Shown: positions 24,518 to 35,928 of the stretch, in pieces
Layout of the letters: each line of letters begins with the position of its first letter
Position numbering within the stretch: the first letter of the stretch is position 1
Assembly (NCBI GenBank): GCA_009823395.1
Contig: CM020501.1
Span: 22,516,861 to 22,580,860 of the forward strand
DNA: 64,000 nt
Source of the DNA: Thamnaconus septentrionalis
Taxonomy: Eukaryota; Chordata; Actinopteri; Tetraodontiformes; Monacanthidae
Reading direction: 5' to 3'
The notes under the pieces: model-generated
Databases searched by the model: none
The model's input: only the letters and a program-made list of their open reading frames with translations
What the model was told of the DNA's origin: nothing
Made by a program: the position numbers and the translations under genes

Positions 24518-25568
24518 CTCACTGTGGTGGGGAGCAGGGCCGGTGTGATGTCATCACTGACCACCTGGGAACAGGTGACATGTTACATGTTGTTGTTGTC
24601 TGCCAGCCTCAGCATCTGACAGTTTTATATTGTATCATAATAAAATTATGCTAGAGGTAAAATGATGGGTTAAGTAAAAAGATGGCAGATTGAGTCGATA
24701 AAAAAGGCGAAAACAAAGCAAAGTTTTGCAAAAAAAAAAAATAAAAAAGGTTACATAAGGCTAACTGGAAGATCAGTGCTGGCTAAATATAACCAACCAC
24801 TCAGTGAGACTTAGAAAATATATGTTGCACAATAAAACGCAATTCCTGAGTTCAACACTACAACAAACAATTATTCGAGACTGTATCCTAAAACGGCACC
24901 AGACCATTTCTGAACTTATGCACGGCTTTAAAACGTTCTCCCAAATGTGCTGCATCATGTTGAGAGATAAACAACGACACGTTCCTCCTGCTCATCTGGG
25001 GTTTAAGAAACATTTTAGCAGGTATGTCCTTCCGTCCGGACCTTCCTGGGGGGTTCTGGAACGCAGAACCGTCCCAGCATCATCGCAGCATCCTCCTGTC
25101 ATCAGCCCAGCGGGCATCGTCCATCGTCCATCTTCCGTCACGCCCAGCGCCGCAGCGCCCCGGGAGGCCCGCAAACACGAATCACATACCGCAGAGCGAC
25201 GATGTCCCGGTTCCGGACCCGGACCGGTCCTGGACGATCCGGCTGGCCGTCGGCAGAGTCACCGTGCCGGGACACAGGGAGCAGGAGGAGAGAGCGAGAG
25301 AGAGAAATGGAGCGCGTGACAGATGAAAGAGACCGGCACGGAGAGGCTCACGCACGCTGCATGCAAAACGTGAGGGCGTGTGTCTTGCGGCGGACTCGCG
25401 CAAGCTGTTCGCTCCGGCGGCGCAAATGGTTCGACCATCCACTAATTATATAAACGTGTGCCTTTCCTCTCAGTGACGTCACGATCACGTCTTTTTTCTT
25501 TCTTTTTAAAAAAACCGCATTTATGTAAATATAGCTATACGTATTTTTCATTGCCCACGAGGTTTGTA

Positions 25569-25569
<1 letters not shown>

Positions 25570-25625
<56 letters not shown>
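25570..25625. repeat. (TTA)n microsatellite
   Basis: A pure ATT trinucleotide tract of about 55 bases. Confidence 0.95.
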
Positions 25626-25830
25626 GTGTGTAGAGATGGGAACTCCGGCTCTTTTCAGAGAACCGGTTCTTTTGGCTCGGCACACTAAAAATAGAGGCTC
25701 TTTTGGCTCCTTGGCGGCTACTTAGATTTTTTTGTTGCTTATATTATTTTACGGCCAAATGATGTGCAAAAATTAAAGACTAATGTTCATGATATCAACT
25801 TTATTAAATGTTAATGTATCATTTTTCCGT

Positions 25831-25923
25831 TTATATATATATATATATATATACACATATATATATACATATATACATATATATACATATATGTACATAT
25901 ATACATATATATATATACATATA

Positions 25924-25955
<32 letters not shown>

Positions 25956-26091
25956 GTGCTGCTGCTGTGCGTGACAGCAGCACTACAGCTAAAGATATCT
26001 CTTTAGAGCATGCTGGTTTAACCGGCCTGCTTTCATTCTGAAGGCACCTAAGACCAACGTGTGTTGGATCCATTGTGGTCTAATCTATATG

Positions 26092-26134
<43 letters not shown>

Positions 26135-26187
26135 GGCACCTAAGGCACCTAAGACCAACGTGTGTTGGATCCATTGTGGTCTAATCA
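25831..26187. repeat. AT-dinucleotide arrays with a flanking direct repeat
   Basis: Two AT-rich dinucleotide blocks (25831-25955 and 26091-26130). A block containing agaccaacgtgtgttggatc occurs at about 26045-26085 and again at about 26148-26187, so the second AT block sits between direct repeats of about 40 bp. Confidence 0.85.
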
Positions 26188-26726
26188 TAGGCTACCCTTC
26201 ATTTACTGCCTTCCAGTAAAGAAAATAATAAAAACAACAATCTGAACCAGTGAGAACCACGAAACTCAACCACACCCTAAGAAACACTTTACTTTGGCAA
26301 TTGAAGGAAAGAGTCTTGCATTTGCAACCTGAACATTATTTTTTTTTATATATTCGATGAAAAGGACAGAAAACATCACAACACGTGAAAATGTAGGCAT
26401 TTTATATTCTTAATCTGGGGTTACTAATCTGCGGCCCCTCACTAATAATTGAAACAAAACCAAACTTCAGCCAAAAACAATCAAGGAGACCTTCACATGT
26501 TCTCAAAGGGAAATCTTTATTTCAAAAAAAGTTAACACACACCGGACACAATTCCTTTGTCTGACCGTAACAAAGACAAAACAATAACAAAGGATGGCAG
26601 CATGACTCTTGGGAACAGGTGATTTCTCGCAGGGAAATGATATTGAATAGAGTTAAATTTTAATGTTGCTCTTCCACTGGCAGGATCAGTGGCATTTCAA
26701 CTGACCAACTTAACAATTACTAATGT

Positions 26727-28579
26727 TTAAAAAAAGATGCGATTCCCATTGCCAGTGATTTTATTCCCGAGAATTTGTTCTCCAGCTTTTACAATGTGAT
26801 ATAATGGATTAAACTCTTCAGCCTCCTGTCGGGCCTCTTCCTCTTGTCTGGTGTTGAAGCTCTCCCTTTCATCACTCAGCTTTCTCTCGAAATTTTCTTT
26901 CATTTTATTCATTGTTTCTTGCATTTCTCTTTCTTTGTCCTCTCTCTCCCTCCTTCTCTCTTCATTTCTTTCTGCCATCTCTCTCCTTCTCTCCTCATTC
27001 ATCTCCTCTCTCTCCTTCTTCCTCTCCTCCTCTCTCTCTTTCCTCTCCCTCTCTCTCTCAGCTTGAAGTTTCCTCTGCATTTCCTCCATGTCTTTCTGGT
27101 ATTTATTCTGAAGCTCCATCTCCATTTTCTCTCTTTCTCTTCGTATTTTTTCCTCCTTCTCCTTCAGAATGAGTTGTTTCTTCTCCTCTATTGCCCTCTC
27201 GGCCTCCTGGAACATCTCGCTAGTATAGTGGCTTCCACCGTTTTTCTGGGCAATATTTCTGATCTTCTGGAGAAGCTCCTTGACCTGAGTGCGATCCTTG
27301 GACTTATTGTTGATTACATGAAATTGCCCATTACATCTGGTCACGAGCTCTTGAAGGCTTGGACTACCTCTCAAGAACTCCTCCATGGTGCATTCAAGCT
27401 GGTCACCACCTGTGAAGAGGACCATGCTGTATCTGTCTGCTGACTGGCCAAAGATTTCTTGGATCTTCTGCACCGTCTGCTTCTCCTCTTCAGTGAATCT
27501 TCCCAGCCTGATGACCACCAGGAATATGTGTGGTCCAGGGGAGGCATAGGAGATGCACTGGGTGATATCTTGAGAGGTTTTGTCCATGCCAAACCTGGTG
27601 TCAAACAGTCCTGGAGTGTCGATCACGACAACCTTTTGTCCGTCCACTGCAGTGCTGCCCTTGGCACAGTCGACAGTCATGGACTCGGCGGCAAACTTGG
27701 ATTCAAAGCAGTGTCGTCCCAGAATGGTGTTCCCGGTGGCACTCTTCCCAATCCCAGTCTTCCCCACCATCACTATCCTCACCACCTCGTTGTTTGTAAT
27801 GGTGGATCCTGCAGAGAGGGATAGAAGATAGAGACTTTAGACTTTAGACTTTAGACTTTCTTTATTGTCATTGAGAAAAAGAAGCACAGCAGTGATTCCT
27901 TCCACAACGAAATGTCATTGCCCGGTTCATGAGTACAGCAATGTATCTTACAATCTATGTACAAACTGAGATAAGTATAAAAATATGAAAATATGAGATA
28001 TCTGGAGGTAGAATGTTGGTGTAATAAAAATAAATAGAGTAAAATCTAAATAGTATAGACAGTATAAACAGCGACGAGGTGGTGGAATATAAACAGAATA
28101 AACAGAATAAACAATGCAGGTGGTGGGGTATGTAGGCTGTATAGTATGGACAAATATAGACAATATAAACAGTATAATGGCGACTTTGGACTGTATGGTC
28201 CACAGTCGCCGGAGTGGATCAGTGGAAAATACTGGCTAGAGTCTGATCTGAGTTTTGCCCTCTTCAAAACTGTAAAATACTGAGGAACTGGGGAGTTTAA
28301 AAAAAAATTCTCCCGTTGTTTCTGGATCTAAGACCACCTGGCTGTCCTATGCATTTTTCTCTCTTTGACTTTCTATTAAGGGCCTCCTACAGTGTCTTTA
28401 CAGAGATGCCCAGCTACCTGTCGCCCACTGGACCTGTCACTCTAAAATACATCTTTGAAATAGAGCAGTGGTTTTTATTCCACAAACTAAAATTTATTGT
28501 CCTTTAGAACAACTGTGAAAGTTATTTGAGACTTACCAAAGTTGTCAGCCATGTTCAGGATGTTAAAATTTGCCTCCAT
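26727..28579 (-). CDS. GIMAP/AIG1-type GTPase A1
   Basis: Two exons, 28579-28537 and 27808-26727 (1125 nt, 374 residues). GIMAPs are septin-related GTPases on lymphocyte and endomembranes that control survival and trafficking. The first exon encodes MEANFNILNMADNF and joins in phase to GSTITNNEVVRIVMVG. Motifs: P-loop G30-KTGIGKS37, DTPG at 78-81, AIG1-specific block around GPHIFLVVIRLGRFTEEE, TGGD at 147-150 in the G4 position, and N-N-K near the G5 site. After about residue 200 it is a long Glu/Arg/Lys-rich coiled coil. It is closely similar to A2 (42221-40511). Relative to A2 it lacks two bases near 26766, so the tail changes from GIKSLAMGIASFFKH to NKITGNGNRIFF. I cannot say whether the shortened hydrophobic tail is functional. 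Confidence 0.88.
27834..28265. repeat. Interspersed repeat in the A1 intron
   Basis: It starts with tandem actttag copies running into ctttctttattgtcattgag, a start common to an interspersed teleost repeat. It continues with a TATA/ATAGAC-rich body. The same repeat sits at 41627-41970 in the A2 intron, where about 90 internal bases are missing. Confidence 0.6.
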
Positions 28580-29084
28580 GTTGATGTTGAAAGAGAGAGG
28601 GATCACGCAGACTGGAGCTCAAGTCAATACAGGGATCCAGAGACACTCCTTCTCTTTTATGTGTTCTTGCAGCAAACCCCGCCTACTGGTGCAGCTGCAG
28701 CTTTTCCCTAAATGGTAATAAGATACAAAAGAAGTTCAACCACTGTACACTCAAACATTAACTGCCTCGCCCAGACTGCTTGCCTTTATCTTTCTTTTTC
28801 CTTTAACTGCAGCCCATTGAACACTCGCCCCTCCCCTGTGTGCTTATAGAATTTGTCCCCATTTACAGGAAACCACCTGAACCTTACCTAACAGCATTAA
28901 ATACTTGGTGCTTTCAGTTTTCCTTTCATTATGAGTGGCTGTAGTCTCTTCCACATCTCACCACAGCCAGCCCTTCCAATATAAAAGAGAAGAACACCCT
29001 TTTTATGAAAAAAAAAAGAAAAAAAAATCTAAATTAAGAGATACGCGGAATGAAGTACTGCGTTGAACTGGTGACTTGTCCAGG

Positions 29085-29190
29085 GTGTCACCCTGCCTTT
29101 GCCCTGTGACAGCTGGGAGAGGATCCAGCAGACCCCTGTGATCCTGAGCTCAGTAATAAGCGGGTATTGAAAATGGATGGATGGATGAAA
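29085..29190 (+). repeat. 3' fragment of a tRNA-derived SINE
   Basis: It holds the characteristic 3' part: gtgacttgtccagggtgtca, then cagctgggagaggatccagc, ending in a gcgggtattgaaaatggatg tail. Confidence 0.75.
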
Positions 29191-30069
29191 TGAAGTAACT
29201 GACACGTGACACTGCAGCTTTCCTATCTCCTTGGCAATAAGATAACAACAGATTAACCACTATGTACTCCATCATAAACTCCCATGCTTTGCTTTCTCTT
29301 TCAAAATTACACTTCAGCAACCCAATTGACCTCACAGTGCTGCTAGAAATTATCTGAGATCCACCTTGAAAAGTTCCCACCTGAATCCTTCTCAGTTGGT
29401 TCACAGTTTGACCAGAACCAATCTGTGTTTCTTCAGGGGTTTGGCCATAAGGATTAGGTGAAACCAATGATGAACAAAGCTGCAAGTAGCGTTCAAGGAA
29501 CTGAGCCTGCTGTGGCCTGTCGATGCACTGCCGTCGATGCCACAAAACCCCTGAATAAGTTTTCCGTGGCGTGTGACTGTATGAACTTTCAGCCCCACTG
29601 AGACAGACAAGTTACTTGTCTTTGCATAGCTGGAAAACAGTAATACAAATCTGGGCGGCTGATTTTGTTTTTGCTGGTAGTGCTGCAGAGCCTTATGTAT
29701 TCATTCCTCGTGTTTGTGAAATGTTTCACCAGTCAGTTTATGCTCTGTTTCTAAACATAACACACAAAAAGAAAGGAAATTTGTGTTTGGAAGATTATTT
29801 CTTTGTTGTAACAATGCTTCAAGGAAATACATCTTATATTGTTGGAAAGCCTGTTTATTCCCCCTTTTGAATGGTGCCACACTTGTAAGGAACATGCATT
29901 TGTGGGGGTGAGTAGCAGAGCTAAGTATCTGGGTTGCGCCCATGAAAACGTGACAAATCTTCTGAGCCGAGTCAAACAGTTTATTCTGCCATTGACTCTT
30001 GTTTGATGGATTGGATGATTGATATTTGAAGAAAAAAACATATTGGCAAGTTAACAATTTATACATTTA

Positions 30070-31360
30070 ACAAACAGGAGCCTGAGTAAGGAAAGGAGGA
30101 TACGGCCGATAGTCGAACCTCGGATTCAGGAGGAACAGTGCGGGTTCCATCCGTGTCGTGGAACACTGGACCAGCTCCATACTCTCCGCCGGGTGTTCGA
30201 GGGTTCATGGGAGTTCGCCCAACCAGTCTACATGTGTTTTTTAGATCTGGAGAAGGCGTTCGACCGTGTCCCTCGACGCATCTTGTGGGGGGTGCTCCAG
30301 GAGTATTGGGTCCGGGGCCCTCTGTTAAGGGCCGTGCGGTCCCTGTATGATCGGAGCAGGAGTCTGGTTCGCATTGCCGGCAGTAAGTCAGACCTGTTCC
30401 CAGTGCGTGTTGGACTCCGGCAGGGCTGCCCTTTGTCACCGGTTCTGTTCATTATTTTCATGGACAGAATTTCTAGGCGCAGCCAGGGGCCGGAGGGAGT
30501 CTGGTTCGGGAACCACATGATTGCGTCTCGGCTTTTTGCGGGTGATGTGGTCATGTTGGCTTCATCGAGCCAGGACCTCCAATGTGCACTGGGGCGGTTT
30601 GCAGCCGAGTGTGAAGCGGCTGGGATGAGAATCAGTCCGAGGCCATGGTTCTCGACCGGAAAAAGGTGGTTTGTCCTCTCCGGGTCGGTGGGGAGATCCT
30701 GTCTCACATGGAGGAGTTCAAGTATCTCGGGGTCTTGTTCACGAGTGAGGGGAGGATGGAGCGTGAGATCGACAGGCGGATCGGTGCAGCGTCTGCAGTG
30801 ATGCGGTCGCTGTACCGGTCCCTCGTGGTGAAGAAGGAGCTAAGCCGAAAGGCGAGGCTCTCGATTTACCGGTCGATCTACGTTCCCACCCTCACCTATG
30901 GTCACGAGCTTTTGGTAGTGACCGAAAGAACAAGATCGCGAATACAAGCGGCCGAAATGAGTTTCCTCCGCAGGGTGGCTGGGCGTACCCTGAGGGATCG
31001 GGTGAGAAGCTCAGTCACCCGGGAGGAGCTCGGAGTAGAGCCGCTGCTCCTCCGCATCGAGAGGGGCCAGCTGAGGTGGCTCGGGCATCTGTTCCGGATG
31101 CCTCCTGGACGCCTCCCTTGGCAGGTGTTCCGGGCATGTCCCACCGGGAGGAGGCCTCGGGGAAGACCCAGGACACACTGGAGGGACTATGTCTCCCGGC
31201 TGGCCTGGGAACGCCTTGGGGTCCCACCGGATGAGCTGGAGGAGGTGACTGGGGCCAGGGAGGTCTGGGAATCTCTGCTGAGGCTGCTGCCCCCGCGACC
31301 CCACCCCGGATAATGTGGAAGAAGAAGAAGAAGAAGAAGAAGAAGAAGAAGAAGAAGGAG
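30070..31360 (+). mobile_element. 5'-truncated non-LTR retrotransposon (LINE) reverse transcriptase
   Basis: The fragment encodes the palm and thumb of a LINE reverse transcriptase: FLDLEKAFDRVPR, VGLRQGCPLSPVLFIIFMD, EFKYLGVLFTSEGRMEREID, then a C-terminal block with GQLRWLGHLFRMPPGRL and RPRGRPRTHWRDYVSRLAWE. It is broken: a small deletion near 30630 changes frame between the two halves, and the catalytic motif reads FAGD instead of FADD. It ends in a GAA-repeat tail (31319-31357). The 5' part (endonuclease) is missing. Exact family not assigned. Confidence 0.85.
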
Positions 31361-31364
31361 CCTG

Positions 31365-31697
31365 AGTAGCATGTGGAAGAACCATACACAGCCACAACAG
31401 CCTGGCATCTCCTCCTCATGATGGTCACCAGCCTGGTCACACACTGCTGTGGGATGGCATCCCAATTTTCAGGCAGCAATCATCGCAAGTCAGCCATCGT
31501 GGTTTTGTCAGCCACTCCAGCAAGGTAGTCTCTGATAAACGTTGCTCTGTGGGGGAGGACGGGTAGGATGGACTTTGGTCCCAGGCTGTGGAGATATGGG
31601 ATTGCCACTGGTTGCAGAATCTCAACTCCATATCTCTCTGCATTGAGATGACCTCCAACGTTGACAAGCCTTGTTTTTCCAGTGAGGGAGATGCCCC

Positions 31698-31728
<31 letters not shown>

Positions 31729-31920
31729 TCAAACTGCCTCCACCAAAAGATGTTACTCTGTCGGTGCAGCAATCAGCATTGCTTTCTCCACGTCTTCTCC
31801 ACACTTTGACGCTACGATCCAACTGCCGTAGGCAAAAATCTGGACTCATCACTGAATATAATGTTCCTCAGGTCCTCAGGCACCTGATTGACAGAACCTG
31901 GGGGTACCAGAAGCTTAAGA
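31365..31920 (-). mobile_element. Tc1/mariner transposase relic
   Basis: On the minus strand, in broken frames, it reads FWWRQ, GISLTGKTRLV, NAERYGVEILQPVAIPYLH, ATFIRDYLAGV and VTRLVTIMRRRCQAVVAVYG, which are blocks of the catalytic half of Tc1-like transposases. A CA microsatellite (31698-31728) interrupts it and the DDNARPH region is decayed (LPVLPHRA). No functional frame remains. Confidence 0.8.
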
Positions 31921-32334
31921 AAAAAAAAGAGTCAAGTGAATCAGCAGAATAAGCTGTTTAACTCAGCAGAGAAGATTTGTCACATTTTTCATGGCAACCC
32001 GGATACTTAGCTCTGCTTCTCACCCCACAAACGCATGTTCCCTACAAGTGTGGCACAATTTGAAAGAGGAAACAGGTTTTCAAGCAATATAAGATTTATT
32101 TCCAAGAAGCATTGTCACAACAAAGTACACACACAACAAAATAATCTACCAAACACAAATTTCCTTGCTTTTGTGTTAAGTTTAGTTTTCCTAATATTTG
32201 TACCCCTCACCTCACTGATGAGCAGTGGTGGATTAACTCAAAAGTCTAGTTTATGGACAACTTGTGTTGGATTTAAAAGTAGACAGAGGACCACCAGCCA
32301 GCAGAGTTCATGGGATGGGATGGGCTCTGAGAGG

Positions 32335-32455
32335 TCATTACATTTCCTCCTCCTTCTTCAGAATGAGTTGTTTCTTCAACTCTCTTGCCCTCTCGGCCTA
32401 CTGGAGCATGTTGTTGGTTCCACTGTTCTTCTGGGCAGTGGCTGAGTCTTCAAGC
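32335..32455 (-). pseudogene. GIMAP relic D
   Basis: About 110 bases match the A-type coding strand at 27160-27255, seen in shared words agaatgagttgtttcttc, gccctctcggcct and cttctgggca. The frame is broken by stops. It lies inside the extra segment of unit 1 and implies that a third GIMAP gene copy once existed there. Confidence 0.7.
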
Positions 32456-32551
32456 AGGTCACTTACATTCCCAGTTTGCAGTGTTTATGTAGCACTATGT
32501 TTTCCACTTAAAAAAATAATTAAACTTTGACATATAAGATCAGCTGCAAGC

Positions 32552-32597
32552 AAATTAAATTAAATTAAATTAAATTAAATTAAATTAAATTAGATTA
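32552..32597. repeat. (TAAAT)n pentanucleotide tract
   Basis: About nine tandem copies of a TAAAT unit. Confidence 0.95.
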
Positions 32598-33410
32598 AAA
32601 AAAACAAGGTAGAGCAAATAACAAGTTTGCTGTTTTGTAGGCCTAGATTTTTGTTTGCAGCTTCATTAGTCACAGCTGTTTGTTTATCAAAAGTGTCTTT
32701 TCCTTTTTCATTATTCTAATGTTACAAAAAAAATTTTCCTTTAACTGCAGCCCATTGAACACTCGCCCCTCCCCTGTGTGCTTATAGAATTTGTCCCCAT
32801 TTGCAGGAAACCACATGAACCCTACCTAGCAACATCAACCTTACCAAACAGCATTAAATACTTTCAGTTTTCCTTTCATTATGAGTGGCTGTGGTTTCTT
32901 CCACATCTCATCATATCCAAGTGTGCTCACCTTGAATTAGCTGTTGAGCAGCTAATTCAACATTATTGTGCCAGATTGGTCTGTAATGTTACTAGTTAAG
33001 CTTATTCTAATAAAAAGAACAATACTGTGCAACTGTGGCAGCCCAGCATGGGCATGATGTATATTTGAGTCGGTGAAAGATGCATTTTGGTCAGTGTGCC
33101 CCCCTCACCCACCCAGTTTTTTTTATTTTTTTTTTTTTTTAACTAAGGCTAGGACGACAAAAAGACAGAAAGTGTTGTTTTTAGCGCACAAACAAAGTTA
33201 AAGTTCCAAAAATCATGACATTCCTGAGCCTGTGAATTCGTGAAGGAGCAGTGAGCAGCAGCAGCACCGCACTTCTGTGTTGTAGCCCCCCCAACCAAAC
33301 AGGGAGCCAGTGGGAAGCAGTTTAACAGCCTGTGGTCCGACCTGGTTGGGAGTCAAACTCAACAACCTCCCAGACCCAAGGCAGAGTGACACTCTAAAAT
33401 AAAAATAAAA

Positions 33411-33868
33411 TTAATCATGCAGGAGCTCTTGAAGTTGCAGACTACCTTCCAAAAACTCCTCCATGGTGCCTGAAAGTTTGTCACCTCTCGTGAAGAGAAC
33501 CATGCTGTATCTGTCTGCTGTCTGGCCAAGGATTTCTTGGATCATCTGCACCGTCTGCTTCTCCTCATCAGTGAATCTTCCCAGCTGGATGACCACCAGG
33601 AATACATGGGGTCCTGGAGAAGTGAAGGCAATGCACTGTTTCATATCATTACAGGCTTTTGTCCATACCAAATCTGGTGTCAATAACAAATGCATTATGC
33701 CCATCTACCACAGCTCTGCCCTTGGCACATTCTATTGTCATTGATTTTGCGCTGAACTTGGATTCAAAGCATTGCCCTCTCAGAATGGTGTTTCCAGTGG
33801 CACTCTTCCCGACCCCAGTCTTCCCACCATCACTACCCTCACCTCCTCATTGTTTTTTGAGGTGCATC
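33411..33868 (-). pseudogene. GIMAP pseudogene C
   Basis: Reading the minus strand from the acceptor at 33868, the exon resembles the other GIMAP second exons. A base is missing in the P-loop codons (near 33825), and the DTPGLFDT segment is deleted with a frame change near 33680. The middle stays open (GPHVFLVVIQLGRFTDEE, then TRGD for TGGD) but stops at 33411 before any coiled coil. Unit 2 keeps only about 100 bases of the equivalent (43095-43195). It cannot encode a working GTPase. Confidence 0.85.
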
Positions 33869-34369
33869 CTGCAGAGAGGAGGGAAGAACAATTTAATCAT
33901 ATCAGTTTTGAACAGAGCAAAGTAACACAAGAATGCTCTGCTCCCTCATTAGTTCTATGATTGACTCTTCACTGTCTTCCAGGAGTTGGACATGGACTTT
34001 CCTTCAAGGCTGATTTAGCCAAGATTAAATGAACACATACAGAAGGGAGTAATTTTAAAATATCAATGAAGACTTAATGAACTTCAAATAAAAGCTTTAT
34101 TGACACTTTTCATTTTTGGATGGAGATGTTCGGACGGGTTTGTAGCATTTCTTGCACTTGGTTGGTTTTCCTCCTCTCAGAATCTGGATCATACGTGCAT
34201 CAGTGTGGAAGAAGCTATTGCCAGAGAATTGTGGAAAAGTAACTCAGCGATGGTTCCGGAGCAAGCTGTTGTCGCAGCGTGTTGAGGTTTGTCTTGTCTT
34301 GGGTTTTTTTTGTCCTGTCATTTCCTCATTTCACTCATTTCACTTTGAAAAGAAACTAACTCTCCTCTC

Positions 34370-34780
34370 CTTTCAGAGCACTTGCCCTTCCTCGTGTGTC
34401 ACCTGTGTGTCTGCCCTGATTACCAATTGTCTTCACCTGTTTCTCATTGCCCCCCGTGTGCTTAAATAGTCTGCGACTCCCTTGTCTAGAGTGTCTTTGT
34501 CTGTTGGTCAGTTCACCAGAGCCTGTTCGCAGCCCCTGACCACAGTCACAGTGATTGCTGCATGTAAGCCTTTGTTCCTCGAGATGATTTTTTTTGTTGG
34601 TAACTTGTGTAGCTTAGTTTATATTCCTTGCCTTAGTTTCTGTTCATAGCGGTTTTGTTTTCCTCTTCAAGAGTGATTTTGATTTTGCAATGACCTCTAA
34701 AATCTTTCTAGACGTCATTGGTGAATAGAATAAAGTCTGCTTTCTCAAAGAACTTTGTCTGAGTCCTGTCTTGAATCTCA
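34370..34780 (+). repeat. Possible LTR-like or retroelement-derived repeat
   Basis: A block with cttaaatagtctgcgactcc, then tctgttggtcagttcacc, and a T-rich downstream part ending near an aataaa at 34729. It resembles a retroelement promoter/tail segment and is absent from unit 2. I see no coding capacity and no terminal repeats, so the identity is tentative. Confidence 0.3.
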
Positions 34781-35928
34781 GGCCGACAGCTGTGGCTTGT
34801 CAAAGGGTGATGACAGTGCAGGGCTACTCAACTTAAGATGGCTCAGGGGCCACTCGGCAAAATAGCAAAAGTCTAAGGGCCGCGCGTTGAGTAGCACTGT
34901 GATGGTGTGTTGCGGCTGTTGTCCAATCAAGTCGTGGCTTATTTAGGTATTAAATAGTCCTGCTATTCTGTGGCTTACACAGACAAAGCTGTTTTTTACA
35001 AAGAAAAACAAAACAACTTACCTATGCTGCTGCGATTGCTTCATTTTCTCTTCTTATGAAAGGCAGCCTGTTAAAACTTAACCAGGACGTTCACTGTCCG
35101 TGTCTCTGTTATCTAGCATCAATTCCCATAAACTACACGGCTTTCTCTGCAACAGTTCCTGCTTATCGCACGAATGGATGGTTGAGTTTTTGTTCTCAGC
35201 AGTCTCACTTTTTTTTTAAACATGGTCCTAGGAAATCAACAATGGTTGCACGATGTCACTGGCTTCGGGTTCGTGCCATGTGCTTTGTCCCTTGTCTGTG
35301 AACTGTTGTGGAACGTTTTTACATGACTGTGGTGTGAGTGAAAGGATGCCTCTAGACCCTGGCTGATGAAGACGCAAGCGTTTCATCTCAGGAGAGGAAC
35401 AATTTATAGTCTTTTATACCATGACATAAACATTAACGTGATGAATAAACATGAGCATATAATGAGCAGATACATATGTGATTTGTTGAACACCTCCCCA
35501 ACCATATTTGGATGAGCTCCATACACAGTGTAGACAGGCAAAAGATATAAACCCAATCTGGGCTACTTGACACCTTCCCCAATCTGTCTGGTTAGTTTGA
35601 TCCCAGAACCTCACTCAGCCCGACTTTATTTGGGTGGATCGCCACCTTGCGTGCTCACAGAGGAAAAAGGCCCTGTTTAAGCATGAGAGGATGCATCTAT
35701 GGAAGGTTTGCTCATCTACAGGAAATGTCCCTAAGAGTGCCGTTGACATAGATCACATGGTTCAGTAATATTTTTTTCCATATTTATTTAAAGAAATTAT
35801 TGAACAAAACAGCCAACAAAAGAATTACGGCCAGCAGAGAGCAGTTCGGAGCAAGAGAATGCTTTAATGGTTCAGTCTTGATCTGTGTTTAATGTTACAC
35901 AACAATGAGACATGGAATTGAGAGGGAC

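Larger units (their letters stand above)
24520..26320. other. Intergenic, including probable adissp promoter
   Basis: 25060-25450 is rich in CpG and lies upstream of adissp on its strand, so it is the best candidate for its promoter and untranslated first exon. The remainder is AT-rich: (TTA)n at 25570-25625, a hAT-like fragment near 25634-25720 (agatgggaactccggctctt) and long AT arrays at 25831-26130. No protein-coding exon seen. Confidence 0.5.
29750..32190. repeat. Inverted repeat flanking a TE nest
   Basis: The left arm (about 29750-30010) and right arm (about 31940-32190) are reverse complements at roughly 85-90 percent by eye. For example, cacacttgtaaggaacatgc on the left matches gcatgttccctacaagtgtg on the right. 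Between them lie a LINE fragment and a Tc1 relic. Confidence 0.75.
28795..32920. repeat. Segment flanked by direct repeats inside GIMAP unit 1
   Basis: Blocks 28795-28960 and 32738-32920 are near-identical direct repeats containing gcccattgaacactcgcccc. Unit 2 has a single copy (about 42435-42600). The roughly 3.8 kb between them (TE nest plus a GIMAP relic) is therefore extra DNA in unit 1. Confidence 0.75.

Noticed and set aside
31319..31357. GAA/TTC tract read as a long Phe run
   Set aside because: Simple-repeat tail of the LINE copy, not coding.
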